From JACSRF01 sp963695505 (GTDB lineage: Bacteria > Chloroflexota > Anaerolineae > Promineifilales > Promineifilaceae): 64,000 bases of DNA. The stretch covers positions 218,560-282,559 of the forward strand of contig CAVOGX010000001.1 in NCBI GenBank assembly GCA_963695505.1. The letters are read 5' to 3'. The notes below the pieces were generated by a model. It saw only the letters and a program-made list of their open reading frames with translations, ran no database searches and was not told the origin of the DNA. Shown here piece by piece: positions 1 to 9,716 of this stretch. Numbering within the stretch: the stretch's first letter is position 1; each line of letters starts with the position of its first letter. The translations under genes and the position numbers were made by a program.

Positions 1-630
1 AAGTTCAATACCGCCAATGAGATTCACAACATCTATAAAAGCTTGAAAATCAATGGCTACGTAATAGTCTACCGGCACACCCAAAGTGTTAGCCACGGTT
101 TCGCGTGCCAGCGCCTGGCCGCCGCCAGGGTATTCATAAACCTGGCCGTTGTAGTAAGCCTGATTGATGCGGTCTACGCCGAAGCTGGGGATGTCCACCC
201 ACAGATCGCGGGGTAGGGACAGCACGGCCGCCGAGTGGGTCACCGGATCAATGGTGACTAGCATGAGGCTGTCAGAATGGGTGGGGCCATCTTCGTCACA
301 GCGCCGGTCAACGCCCAGCAGCAAAATCGATACACGTTGGTCTCCCTCCCATGGCTGAAAGGCCTGGGCAGAGAGGAAGGGTGCCGGGTTTTCACTGATC
401 GATATGGCGGGTGCTCCAGGGGAAACGGCCGTTTCCGGCTGCGGATTCGTCACATTTCCAAACTCCGGATCCGTCACCTCCCAACGCGACACTTCCGCCT
501 CGATGGTTCGAAAAAGCCAGATCGAACTCCCCACTAAAAAGGAAACAATCAATAAAATGAGAAGAGCCAATGCCCACAAAGGCAAGCGGATACCATTTTG
601 GGCACGCGAGCGTGATGGTTGCGATGTCAT
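1..630 (-). CDS. LytR-CpsA-Psr (LCP) family protein, C-terminus outside window
   Basis: Reading the minus strand from an ATG at 628-630 gives 210 codons open to the window edge, so the 3' end is missing. Residues about 16-42 form one membrane anchor, followed by a proline-rich linker and then the LCP core: ILLLGVD, a DSLMLVTID strand, the SLPRDLWVDIP signature and INQAYYNG, then VDYYVAIDF and LIGGIEL. LCP proteins transfer polymer chains from lipid carriers to the cell wall; the topology here (cytoplasmic N-terminus, extracellular core) fits. The specific polymer cannot be told. It is divergent from asnS across a 158 bp gap that must hold both promoters. Confidence 0.85.
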   Translation of the reverse strand, partial: MTSQPSRSRAQNGIRLPLWALALLILLIVSFLVGSSIWLFRTIEAEVSRWEVTDPEFGNVTNPQPETAVSPGAPAISISENPAPFLSAQAFQPWEGDQRVSILLLGVDRRCDEDGPTHSDSLMLVTIDPVTHSAAVLSLPRDLWVDIPSFGVDRINQAYYNGQVYEYPGGGQALARETVANTLGVPVDYYVAIDFQAFIDVVNLIGGIEL

Positions 631-788
631 GCTGCTTATTATACCTTAGTCAAAATCTTAGCAAGAGTGCATTATAACACACCGTCCCTCTTGCCACGCA
701 ATCCCCAATTTTAGCCTCAGCAGCCCCTATGGTACAATTCGCCCCCAATAACCAAAATCCTGTCGTCCGACACATTATGGAGTAAAAA

Positions 789-2127
789 ATGGCAGCCGAA
801 ATACGCATCGAAAACATCGCCGACCACATTGGCCAGCGCGTCACCATCAAAGGCTGGCTTTATGCCAGCACGCGCAAAGGTAAACTCATGTTTGTGCGCC
901 TGCGCGACGGCAGCGGCATGACCCAGGGCGTTGCCTTCCGCCCCGAAATTGGTGAAGAGCGCTTTGAAATCCTCAAACGGCTGGGGCAAGAGTCCTCTCT
1001 CATTGTCACCGGGACTGTACGGGAAAACGACCGCGCCCCAGGCGTTCCCCAAGGATACGAGGTAAGCATCGAAGAAATAGAAGTGCTGCAAGACGTTGCT
1101 GACTACCCCATTACGCCAAAAGACCACGGCGTTGAATTTCTCATGGACAACCGCCACCTTTGGCTGCGGTCCAGCCAACAGTGGGCTATTATGCGCGTAC
1201 GGGCCACCATCAAACGTGCCATCATCGACTTCCTGGACGATAACGGCTTTCTCAACATTGATACCCCTATCATTACCCCTAGCGCAGCCGAAGGCACCAG
1301 CACCCTCTTTGAAGTAGGTTACTTTGACGAACAAGCTTACCTGGCCCAAACCGGGCAGCTTTACAATGAAGCCAATATCATGGCTTTCGGCAAAGTATAT
1401 TGCTTTGGCCCCACCTTCCGCGCCGAGAAATCTAAAACGCGCCGCCATCTGGCCGAATTTTGGATGGTGGAGCCGGAAATGGCTTTCTTCGATCTGGACG
1501 ACCTGATGGCTTTTGAGGAAGAATTCGTCAGTTACATTGTGCAAACCACTCTGAAAAAGCGGCGCAATGAGTTGGAGTTCCTGGGGCGTGATCTGACCAT
1601 GCTGCAGAAAATCACGCCCTCCTTTCCCACGCATCAGCTACGACGAAGCCATCGAACGCATCCACGCCATCCGCGAAGCCACTGACGATCCAGAGTTGAA
1701 GGAGTTACTGGCCATCGAATGGGGTGATGATTTTGGCTCCCCTCACGAAACTGAGCTCACTAAGCAGTTCGACAAACCGGTGTTTGTGTACGGGTATCCC
1801 ACCCAGGTAAAAGCCTTTTATATGGAACCGTGGCCAGACCGCCCAGAAGTTTGCAAAAGCGTAGATTTGCTGGCGCCAGAAGGGTATGGTGAAATCATCG
1901 GCGGCAGTGAGCGCATGAGCGACCCGGACGTGCTTATTGCCGCGATTGAACGCCACGAACTGCCGCTGGAACATTACCAGTGGTATGTGGACTTGCGCAA
2001 TTACGGCAGCGTGCCCCACAGCGGCTTTGGCCTGGGACTGGAGCGCACGGTGGCCTGGATTTGCGGTATTGACCACATTCGCCAAACAAGCCCCTTCCCC
2101 CGCACGCTAAATCGACTATATCCTTAA
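789..2127 (+). CDS. asnS: Asparaginyl-tRNA synthetase, one frameshift
   Basis: Class II aminoacyl-tRNA synthetase charging tRNA-Asn. The N-terminal OB-fold anticodon-binding domain (RVTIKGWLYASTRKGK) is followed by the catalytic domain with motif 2 (FRAEKSKTRRHLAEFWMVEPE) and motif 3 (HSGFGLGLERTVAWICG). The gene reads in one frame to about 1620, then continues in another frame as ISYDEAIERIHAIREATDD to the stop at 2125-2127. One extra T in the CTCCTTTCCC run at 1619-1628 explains this; everything else is intact, so an indel error is more likely than a real pseudogene. Reconstructed length of about 446 residues is normal for AsnRS. AsnRS is preferred over AspRS because of the short form and the APEGYGEIIGGSER block. 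Confidence 0.9.
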
Positions 2128-2175
2128 TGAACAAACCCCAGGCAGTTCCTAATTTCCCCACCGAAGGAGGCCGCC

Positions 2176-3537
2176 ATGGCAACAACAACCGCTACCCCAA
2201 GACCTATTCCTAGTTCCACGCGTAAAGAGCGTTGGGCCTGGTATTTTTATGATTTTGGCAATTCGGCTTATGCGGCCGTTGTGCTGCTGGCAGTGTATGC
2301 CGCTTATTTTCAAGGCACAATTGTAGGGGGTGCGGAGGGTTCCCGCCTTTGGGGTTTGGCGGTTGGCATTGCCATGCTTGTTGTAGCTTTTACTTCCCCA
2401 ATTTTGGGTGCTATTGCCGATTATTCCGGCTCCAAAAAGAAATTTTTGCTCTTTTACACAATTATGTCCGTATTATTTACGGCCGCTTTGTTTTTTGCGG
2501 AGCCTGGTCAAGTAGCTATTGGCATGGGCTTTTTTATTTTGGCTGAAATTGGGTATCGCAGTGCCCAGGTTTTTTACAATGGGCTGCTGCCCGAGATTGC
2601 TGCACCAGAAGAGATAGGCAGAGTTTCGGGAAATGGTTGGGCGATTGGTACGGCAGGTGGCGTCGTTTGCCTGCTGCTAGTGCTGCCACTGATTGTTTTG
2701 CAGCAAAATGGGGTAATTCCATTAGAGGGAACGATGGTAGTGCGGCTAACTCTGGTGATAACGGCCGTTTTCTTTGCCCTTTCTGCCATTCCCATCTTCT
2801 TCTGGCTGCCGGAGCGTGCTAAAGCCAAAAAGCTGCCTAAAGGAGACAATTATCTCAGCGTGGCCTTCAAGCAGTTGAGCCAAACCTTTCGGACAGCCCG
2901 CAATTTCAAAGAGTTCATTAAATACATGGTCGCCTTCCTTATTTACAACGATGGCGTCATCATGGCTTTGGATTTTGCGGCCATCATTGGGGCTGTCCTC
3001 TTTGGCATGAACCAGCAAGACCTGATTATCTTTGTGATTGTCGTGCAAGTCACCAACGTCTTTGGCGCCTTTGCCTTTGGCCGCTGGGTAGATACCATCG
3101 GTGGCAAACGCTCGCTGGCATTATCTATTGTCATCATGGTGGGCGCCGTATTGGCGATGTTCTTTGCGCAAAACACCACCCAGTTTTTTATCATTGGCGC
3201 GGTGGCCGGGTTTGCCATGGCGGGTACTCAGTCAGTCAGCCGCACCATGGTGGGCATGTTTGCACCCAGTGGGCAGAGTGCCGAGTTTTATGGCTTTTTT
3301 GCCATGACGGGGCGCACATCTTCGTTCATCGGTCCGGCCGTTTATGGCGCGCTGGCTTTTCGGGCTGCTCAATGGTATGAAGCACGAGGGGAAACGGCCG
3401 TACTTGCCGAACAATTAGGCCAGCGCATTGCCATCCTTTCGATAGCCGTCTTTCTGCTGGTGGGGCTCGTTCTTCTCACTTTCGTCAACGAGCAAAAAGC
3501 GCAAGAAGCAGCTAAAATTCAGCCTGCCGAAGCGTGA
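2176..3537 (+). CDS. MFS transporter, UMF1/Atg22-like
   Basis: A 453-residue integral membrane protein with about 12 hydrophobic segments. It starts at an ATG preceded by a strong GAAGGAGG site (2164-2171). The opening RWAWYFYDFGNSAYA and the following VAFTSPILGAIADYSGSKKKFLLF are typical of the UMF1 family of major facilitator proteins (bacterial relatives of vacuolar Atg22 effluxers). The substrate is unknown; amino acid export is the usual guess for relatives. It lies 48 bp after asnS on the same strand and converges with the Nudix-like gene. Confidence 0.8.
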   Translation: MATTTATPRPIPSSTRKERWAWYFYDFGNSAYAAVVLLAVYAAYFQGTIVGGAEGSRLWGLAVGIAMLVVAFTSPILGAIADYSGSKKKFLLFYTIMSVLFTAALFFAEPGQVAIGMGFFILAEIGYRSAQVFYNGLLPEIAAPEEIGRVSGNGWAIGTAGGVVCLLLVLPLIVLQQNGVIPLEGTMVVRLTLVITAVFFALSAIPIFFWLPERAKAKKLPKGDNYLSVAFKQLSQTFRTARNFKEFIKYMVAFLIYNDGVIMALDFAAIIGAVLFGMNQQDLIIFVIVVQVTNVFGAFAFGRWVDTIGGKRSLALSIVIMVGAVLAMFFAQNTTQFFIIGAVAGFAMAGTQSVSRTMVGMFAPSGQSAEFYGFFAMTGRTSSFIGPAVYGALAFRAAQWYEARGETAVLAEQLGQRIAILSIAVFLLVGLVLLTFVNEQKAQEAAKIQPAEA

Positions 3538-3587
3538 GAATTGTTGGGATAAAGAAAAAACAGCTTCCGGTAAAATCGGTTCGCGCT

Positions 3588-4166
3588 CTACGAATTGTAC
3601 AGTACCCACGCCCACTGCTGGCGGCGAATGGGGTCACCTGGTCCAAAAGCAAGGTTGTCTCGCCAAAAGGAATCATCAGGTAATTCGGGTACGGCCGCAT
3701 CCATGCGGTGAATGACGTAGCGCGTAGGCAAACCAGGGTACGAGGAGGAAGGAATATCCCGCACCACCTGCCGGTGGGTTGCCGGAAAAAGGGTTGTCTG
3801 CTTAGGGGAAATGTTTAGCTCTTCCTGCAAACACCGGAGCATTCCCGCCGTAACGTCTTCGTTTGGCAGTAACTTTTCTGCCGGAGGAATACCCCGCTCG
3901 CGCACAGTTCCATCGCCAAATTCCTGGGCAGCTTCCACCAGCAGGCGGTTCCCACGGCGGATGATGACCTGGGCCACAGTTACCAGGCGCAATAGAGGGT
4001 CTTTTCGCAGGGCACAATCCCCTTTTTGCAGTTCCTGCCAAAAATGGTCGACGGTTTTGGCTCCATTTTTGCCCCACTGACTGGTGTCTATGCCCCGCTG
4101 CAGCAGCCAAATTTCCAGGTCAGCCACCGTTGGGAAAGGGCCAGCATTATATTCAATCTGTTTCAT
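3588..4166 (-). CDS. Nudix-like domain protein
   Basis: A 192-residue protein starting at ATG 4164-4166 (MKQIEYNAGPFPTVADLEIWL). This start overlaps the end of the upstream aminotransferase by 14 bases, suggesting translational coupling. The centre (GIPPAEKLLPNEDVTAGMLRCLQEELNI) resembles a Nudix box in which the RExxEE core is degenerate (RCLQEELN), so metal-dependent hydrolysis is uncertain. The N-terminal part may be a helical domain. The same frame stays open upstream to 4313, but that part is antisense to the aminotransferase. Function unknown; the pairing with a PLP aminotransferase suggests a shared small-molecule pathway. Confidence 0.6.
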   Translation of the reverse strand: MKQIEYNAGPFPTVADLEIWLLQRGIDTSQWGKNGAKTVDHFWQELQKGDCALRKDPLLRLVTVAQVIIRRGNRLLVEAAQEFGDGTVRERGIPPAEKLLPNEDVTAGMLRCLQEELNISPKQTTLFPATHRQVVRDIPSSSYPGLPTRYVIHRMDAAVPELPDDSFWRDNLAFGPGDPIRRQQWAWVLYNS

Positions 4167-5292
4167 CCGACTCAGGCGCGTCGCCGCGTAGATAAGCCTC
4201 ATAATGAGACAGGCTGGCTGAAAAGCTGGTACGGCCGAATCCCCAGCGCACAAATTGTTCCGGACAGCCGATGTACTTGCCAGGTAGGAGCAGCACGCCA
4301 CCCTCCCGGGCAAGCTGGTGGCAGTAAGCGGTGACGTCGGGCAGGTGTATTTCTACCAACGCCACAGACCCGGCAAACGGCCGTCGCCACAAAAACAGGT
4401 CAGGCCACCGCGCAAAAAACGCTTCAGCTACCTGTAGATTTTTATGGATAATTTTCCGGTTTCGCGCTACTAACTTCCCTTGTGCACGCAAGGCAGCCAT
4501 AGCCAGATACTCGCTGGGGACGGCAGCACAGATGGTGGTGTAATGTTTCCAATTGATCAAATTGTCGCGCAGCGCCTTATCGCAAATGATTAACCAGCCG
4601 GTGCGCAGCCCAGGTAAGCCGTGTACTTTACTCAAGCCTGCCAGAATCACCGCTTTATCGTAGAGGGTGACGGCGGAAGGAAGGGTAGAACGGCCGTCTA
4701 GCTCCAGGCCCCGGTACATTTCATCGCAAAAAAGCCACACTCCATTCCGCTGGGCCAGGTCCACTATAGCTTGAAACATCTCCTCAGAAGGTAGAAAACC
4801 GGTCGGATTGTGGGGGAAATTAACGATCAGCAGCTTTGTTTGCGGTGACAGCAGGTCTTCAAGTTTTTTCAGGTCAAGCCACCAGCCGTCTGCTGTCTGC
4901 TGAATAGCCCATTGGCCGACGTTGCCGCTGATATGTTGGGCAATATTCAACAAGGAATTGTAGGCGGGGGTCAACACAACTACATGGTCGCCTGGCTCTA
5001 GTAAAGCACGCATGAGCAGGTAGATGCCTTCTTCTGGAGCACCCAACATGACAACCTGGTCGGCAGAAATTCCGCTGCCATACTGCGCCGCAACCAGTCG
5101 CCGCAGTTCAGGGTGCCCCTGAGACTCCGTATAACTCAAATGCAGATCGCCCAATTCGGCCAGAGACATATCTGCCAGGGTAAGCAGTGTCTCCACACTC
5201 ATGCTCTCGCAGTCCGATGCGCAAAGAATGTGGGGAGTGCTAAATTCGTATTGGGCAAAGAACAATTCGATTTCAAAAGGGGCAATTTTCAT
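4153..5292 (-). CDS. PLP-dependent class I/II aminotransferase
   Basis: Fold-type I aminotransferase of 379 residues. Visible hallmarks are YTESQGHPELRRLVA at the N-terminus, VNFPHNPTGFLP (substrate and PLP contacts), FCDEMYRGLE (Asp binding the pyridine nitrogen) and SKVHGLPGLRTGW with the Schiff-base lysine and phosphate-binding Arg. An in-frame ATG two codons upstream (5298) is an alternative start. The amino-acid substrate cannot be read from sequence. It is followed by the overlapping Nudix-like gene, so the two are probably co-transcribed. Confidence 0.85.
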   Translation of the reverse strand: MKIAPFEIELFFAQYEFSTPHILCASDCESMSVETLLTLADMSLAELGDLHLSYTESQGHPELRRLVAAQYGSGISADQVVMLGAPEEGIYLLMRALLEPGDHVVVLTPAYNSLLNIAQHISGNVGQWAIQQTADGWWLDLKKLEDLLSPQTKLLIVNFPHNPTGFLPSEEMFQAIVDLAQRNGVWLFCDEMYRGLELDGRSTLPSAVTLYDKAVILAGLSKVHGLPGLRTGWLIICDKALRDNLINWKHYTTICAAVPSEYLAMAALRAQGKLVARNRKIIHKNLQVAEAFFARWPDLFLWRRPFAGSVALVEIHLPDVTAYCHQLAREGGVLLLPGKYIGCPEQFVRWGFGRTSFSASLSHYEAYLRGDAPESDETD

Positions 5293-5317
5293 GGGCACTC
5301 AAGTACTGGCAGTTTGC

Positions 5318-8300
5318 TCAAATAAGTTCGTCGATTTGGGCTGCCAATTCAACTAAATCAAGGGGCTTTTGCAAAAACATATTGACACCCTGGCGCAAGT
5401 AATGATCTTGATCTCCAGGCATAACAAGGGCTGTCCACATGATAACAGGGACATCTTGATCCATATTTTCTCGAATTAGATTGAGCGCCTCCGCGCCTCC
5501 AACTTCCGGCATTTGCAAATCGAGCAGGATGAGGTCTGGGCGGAAGTTGCGCGCTTGCTGCACTGCTTGAAGGCCGGTATGGGCAACAATCAGACGATAC
5601 CCTAAAGAAAGCAAATATGCGGAGATTGCCCGCGCATACAATTCGTTATCTTCGGCCAGCAAAATTGTTTTTGCGCTCTTATTTGGCAAAGGATCCATAT
5701 TCTGAACTTCAATATCCTTAATTACCGATTGACAAGGCAAGCTAACCGTAAGGCGGCTGCCTTGCCCTACCTCGCTTTTTATTGCCAAACTACCTCCATG
5801 CAGTTCGGTCAGGTGATACACTAAAGAAAGCCCCAACCCGGTTCCTTCATATTGGCGTGACAAACCGCTGTCTAGCTGCACAAAGGGCTTGGGGCCATTT
5901 GGCCCGCTAAATAGCTGGCGCAAATCATTGATGGACATACCAATTCCAGAATCCCACACCGTGAAATTGGCCGTGTTGGCTGTTGCATCACAAGTTACTT
6001 CAAGGCCAACGTTCCCCCCTGCCGGAGTAAATTTGATGGCATTGTTGAGCAGGTTAATCAATATTTGCTGCAAGCGTAATTCATCTCCCCAGACCATGGC
6101 AGCTCTGTCGGAAATAGCTAACTGCGTGTTAATGTGCTTTTTTTCAGCCTGGGGACGCACCAAATCTATGCACGTAGTGCAAATTGATGGGATAGGCAGG
6201 GGGAAAAATTGCAGCGAGAGCTGGCCTGCCTCAATTTTAGCGATGTCAAGGATGTCGTTTATGAGATCGAGTAGATGGTAACCGCTGCGAACAATAGTGC
6301 GCAGCATGTCTATTTGCTTCTCCGTGAGGTTGCCATACGCGCCGGTTTGTAAAACTTCAGCCATGCCAAGAATGGCGTTGAGAGGCGTGCGCAGTTCATG
6401 GCTCATGCTGGCTAGAAATTCGTCGCGGGCACGCATGGCGCGGGCAAGTTGGGCATTAGCAGCACTCAGTTCAGCAGTGCGTTCTTTGACTCTTTCGGCT
6501 AAATGGGCGCGTTCTATTTGTAATGCGGCCTCAACCTGGCGCCGTTCATCAATTTCTAGCGTGGCGCGCGAGTAAAGCTGGGCATTTTCTACAGCGATGG
6601 CTGCCTGCTGGGCAAAGGCAAGCGCAAATTCGGCATCTCTCGGCGAATAGTAGGCTGGCTGTTCCTTGCAAATACTAAAAAGGCCAATGACAATGCCTTT
6701 AAGTGTGAGTGGTATGCCCAGCCAACTGCGGGTGCTTTCTGTTTCGGAACAGGCTTGCCAACGGCCGTCTGTGGCTGTGTCCGAAATGCGGACAGGGGTG
6801 CCTGTATTGAGAACTTCGCGTATTTGGGGGAGCGTGCTGTATTGGACCGGGGAACACGGCCGTTCTTCCCCAAACCCTCTCTGGGCAACAAGCTTTAGCT
6901 CATCCTCGTCCAATAATAAGACCACCGCGCTGTCAAAAGCAATCACGCGGGCTAGCTGGTCCAAAATTATGCGCAATACCTGCTCTTGGTCCAGCGTACT
7001 GCCAAGAGTGCGCCCTACTTCCTGCAATGTTTCCGCAAACTTGCGCTGCGTGCGCTCTTTGGCCAAGAGGCCGGCTTGTTGAATGGCGACTGCAACCGGT
7101 CGGGAGGCATCGCGCACCATGTCGATATGCTCAGCCACAAAAGCGCCGGGCCGGGTCGCCCCCAGATTCATTAAGCCAACCATTTGATCGTGAACAGTCA
7201 GCGGAACCATCATGTAAGAGCGAAACCCTTGCTGGGCGAGTTTGGTCTCAAAAGGGATTGAAGAAACTGCTGCCTGAAGATCATCGACCACGCGCACCCC
7301 ATCACGCTGCAGGTCTGCTACAACTGGTTCATCATGGATGACAGAAGCAAAATCAAGATGGTCCAGGTTAATTTTGGAATCGCTGACTCTAGCGAGCAAA
7401 ACGCCTCCCGGCGCATCTTTTGCAAAAGTAACGATATTGGCATGTTGAAAAGGGATAAGATTATGTAAATGGGCAAGGGCTGTATGGGCAACTTCTTCGG
7501 TGGAATGGGCTGCCAAAATAGCCTGGTCCATTTCACGCAGGGCTTCAAGGCGGCTGGCGTACTGGGTAAGTGAGACGGCCGTTTGTTTTTGGAGTGAGAT
7601 GTCATGTACCACGGCCACAAAATAGGTACGGCCGTTACGCATAAACTTCATGATTGAAATTTCAACCGCAATCTCTTGTCCCCCACGATGTTGCGCAATC
7701 AGCTCCGTTCTTGCCGATCTGGAAACTCTTTGGGTTGGCGTTTGTGCGAATTGCTCCATATGCTTCTGATGAATCTCATGGAATCGCACTGGCAGCAGTA
7801 AGTTTAGCGGCTTCCCAATCATTTCTGCAGAGGTATACCCAAATATCGCTGTTGCTGCAGGATTACAATAAACTATTTTCTGGTCTTCTTGTGTAATTAC
7901 AATCGCGTCTGTGGTCAGGCTAACCACATCAGCAAAAACATCTTCTTTTAAATAAGGCCAGTTTTTCGACAACGTCGCTTGGGTGATGAGTTCCGGCAGG
8001 GCTTGCAAAAATTCATTGGCTTCATCACGTGTCAGACGGCTGTGCACCTGCGCAAAGGGGAGGTCTGTCAGCGGCTGGTAAGGTGAGGTGAGCAAGATAA
8101 TGGGGGTCAAAACGGCCGTGTCCCACCGTTCTTGCTGCCACTGCTGAACCCACTCCTGGCCTTTCTCGTGGGCCAGATCGAGTACAACTGCGTCAAATTC
8201 ACCGCTGTGCAATTGTTCGTGCAGCAAGTCTGGTGAGGAAACAGGCGTTACGCGCCAATCGGGTCTAGATCGACGTAAGCCATCCACAATCGGCGCAACA

Positions 8301-8335
8301 GCCTCAAATCCGGCAACCACTAATAATTGCAGCAC
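5318..8335 (-). CDS. Hybrid sensor histidine kinase (REC-like/PAS/GAF/GAF/HisKA/HATPase/REC)
   Basis: A 1005-residue soluble signalling protein. Order of domains: a degenerate receiver-like domain (1-115), a PAS domain (about 130-250, VYCNPAATAIFGYTSAEMIGKPL), two GAF domains (about 270-420 and 430-600), a coiled linker, HisKA with phospho-acceptor His646 in SMSHELRTPLNA, HATPase_c with N box LLNNAIKFTP, G boxes DSGIGM and GTGLGLSL, and a C-terminal receiver with phospho-acceptor Asp939 in LILLDLQMPEVGG. No membrane segments, so it senses an intracellular cue. It ends 26 bp before the aminotransferase start on the same strand. ACGGCCGT occurs about five times inside it. Confidence 0.9.
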   Translation of the reverse strand: MLQLLVVAGFEAVAPIVDGLRRSRPDWRVTPVSSPDLLHEQLHSGEFDAVVLDLAHEKGQEWVQQWQQERWDTAVLTPIILLTSPYQPLTDLPFAQVHSRLTRDEANEFLQALPELITQATLSKNWPYLKEDVFADVVSLTTDAIVITQEDQKIVYCNPAATAIFGYTSAEMIGKPLNLLLPVRFHEIHQKHMEQFAQTPTQRVSRSARTELIAQHRGGQEIAVEISIMKFMRNGRTYFVAVVHDISLQKQTAVSLTQYASRLEALREMDQAILAAHSTEEVAHTALAHLHNLIPFQHANIVTFAKDAPGGVLLARVSDSKINLDHLDFASVIHDEPVVADLQRDGVRVVDDLQAAVSSIPFETKLAQQGFRSYMMVPLTVHDQMVGLMNLGATRPGAFVAEHIDMVRDASRPVAVAIQQAGLLAKERTQRKFAETLQEVGRTLGSTLDQEQVLRIILDQLARVIAFDSAVVLLLDEDELKLVAQRGFGEERPCSPVQYSTLPQIREVLNTGTPVRISDTATDGRWQACSETESTRSWLGIPLTLKGIVIGLFSICKEQPAYYSPRDAEFALAFAQQAAIAVENAQLYSRATLEIDERRQVEAALQIERAHLAERVKERTAELSAANAQLARAMRARDEFLASMSHELRTPLNAILGMAEVLQTGAYGNLTEKQIDMLRTIVRSGYHLLDLINDILDIAKIEAGQLSLQFFPLPIPSICTTCIDLVRPQAEKKHINTQLAISDRAAMVWGDELRLQQILINLLNNAIKFTPAGGNVGLEVTCDATANTANFTVWDSGIGMSINDLRQLFSGPNGPKPFVQLDSGLSRQYEGTGLGLSLVYHLTELHGGSLAIKSEVGQGSRLTVSLPCQSVIKDIEVQNMDPLPNKSAKTILLAEDNELYARAISAYLLSLGYRLIVAHTGLQAVQQARNFRPDLILLDLQMPEVGGAEALNLIRENMDQDVPVIMWTALVMPGDQDHYLRQGVNMFLQKPLDLVELAAQIDELI

Positions 8336-8417
8336 ATCTCCTCACGATGAACCAAATTTTTAAACAAACACGGCACATCTGTGCCGCCAACTAGAGACTC
8401 CGCACCCCCACCATTCA

Positions 8418-9524
8418 TTACCTTGAAAATGCTATTTGCGCTGCGTCACGATATGCAGAATCCAGGGCAGCATACTTTAAACTCTCCCGGGCTGCCTCGC
8501 GTTGATTTGTTTGCAGATATAATAACCCCAGCGTAAAGTACGCTGCCGCCAAATTCAAGCCCCCCTTAATGGCTTTTTCATAACAAGTAATGGCATCTGC
8601 CAACTGGCCGCGCGATTGGAAATCAATCCCCTGGCCGATGAGCGCATCTCGCTCGAGTTTACTTAGACTTTCTCCCGTCCCATAAAGCAAATCTTCATCC
8701 TCTTCATCACGGAAAATTTCCGCAGCCAACTGTTCTTGTGCCAGGCGATTGGCTGCCTGCACCGGATCAACTTGCTTTTTTACCGGCTTGTTTGTTTGCT
8801 GGCGTTCCGCTTCTAAAACTGCCGCCATTTGCCGTACCGTATCGGCCAGGCTAACCTCATCTCCAAACTCATTGGCTGCTACCTGAGTTTCCATCTGTGG
8901 TTCCGGTTCTGGCTCTTCTTCAGGTAGGGCTGCCTCCCCATAGCGAATTAGTTCCACGGCTTTTAGGATGTCATCGTTATTGGGATCAAGGCGCAAGGCC
9001 GCTTTACACATCTGCAGTGCCTGCTTCTTCTCGCCGCGCAAGTCCAAAATGCGGGCGATGGCTAAATATTCACGAACGGCCGCAACGGGATTGTTCTGCC
9101 GTTGATAAAGCATCGCCAGCCGTCTGTGGGCGCCGAGCAGGTTAGGCTCCAGGCGAATGGCCCGCAGCCAGTTCGACTCCGCCTCATCCAGATTGTTTTT
9201 GCGCATTTGCAATTCGCCTGCTGCCATGTAGGTTTGCCCGGCGTCATCTAGTTGACCAAGCCGTTCCTGCATGTCGGCAACTTTGTACAAATAGGCAATA
9301 TTACCACCTGAATATCGCGCTGCGCGCTTGTAAACCTCCAGGGCTTTGCCCCAATTTTTAAGCCCAACACATGCCTGACCAAGCAAATCGTAAGGTTCTG
9401 GCTGGCTGGGAAACTCGCGAAGGGCTATGCGCAGCACATTGATCGCTTTCAACCATTCCTGCTGCGATGAATAAATTTTTGCACGGCGAAGTGATTCTTG
9501 ATAATAAGCGCGGTTGCCAGCCAT
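8418..9524 (-). CDS. Tetratricopeptide repeat protein
   Basis: A 368-residue TPR protein starting at MAGNRAYYQESLRRAKIYSS; this ATG (9522-9524) has a GAAGAGG site just upstream and is preferred over the longer in-frame extension to 9608. At least five TPR units cover residues about 5-205 (LKAINVLRIALREFPSQPEPYDLLGQ, WGKALEVYKRAARY and so on), then an acidic, Q-rich low-complexity linker (about 210-290), then two more TPRs at the C-terminus (ADAITCYEKAIKGGLN). Probably a scaffold. No signal peptide is seen. Function unknown. Confidence 0.8.
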   Translation of the reverse strand: MAGNRAYYQESLRRAKIYSSQQEWLKAINVLRIALREFPSQPEPYDLLGQACVGLKNWGKALEVYKRAARYSGGNIAYLYKVADMQERLGQLDDAGQTYMAAGELQMRKNNLDEAESNWLRAIRLEPNLLGAHRRLAMLYQRQNNPVAAVREYLAIARILDLRGEKKQALQMCKAALRLDPNNDDILKAVELIRYGEAALPEEEPEPEPQMETQVAANEFGDEVSLADTVRQMAAVLEAERQQTNKPVKKQVDPVQAANRLAQEQLAAEIFRDEEDEDLLYGTGESLSKLERDALIGQGIDFQSRGQLADAITCYEKAIKGGLNLAAAYFTLGLLYLQTNQREAARESLKYAALDSAYRDAAQIAFSR

Positions 9525-9716
9525 AATGGACCTCTTCAAATGGCGATCCAGCTTGTGAACTACTCTGGTATCAGGCTTGATGATAATGCACAGCAAGGAA
9601 CGACGCAAGAGTAATGTGGGCTATGCAAAGGCCCACAGAGCTACAATAGCATGGGCATCATTCTCAGACAATCAGGTTTCTGCATAGGGAAGTGGCCTCC
9701 CTGTCTGCTTTTTGGA

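Noticed and set aside
717..1634. A 305-codon minus-strand frame opposite asnS
   Set aside because: It is antisense to a clear aminoacyl-tRNA synthetase and has no family resemblance; a codon-bias shadow.
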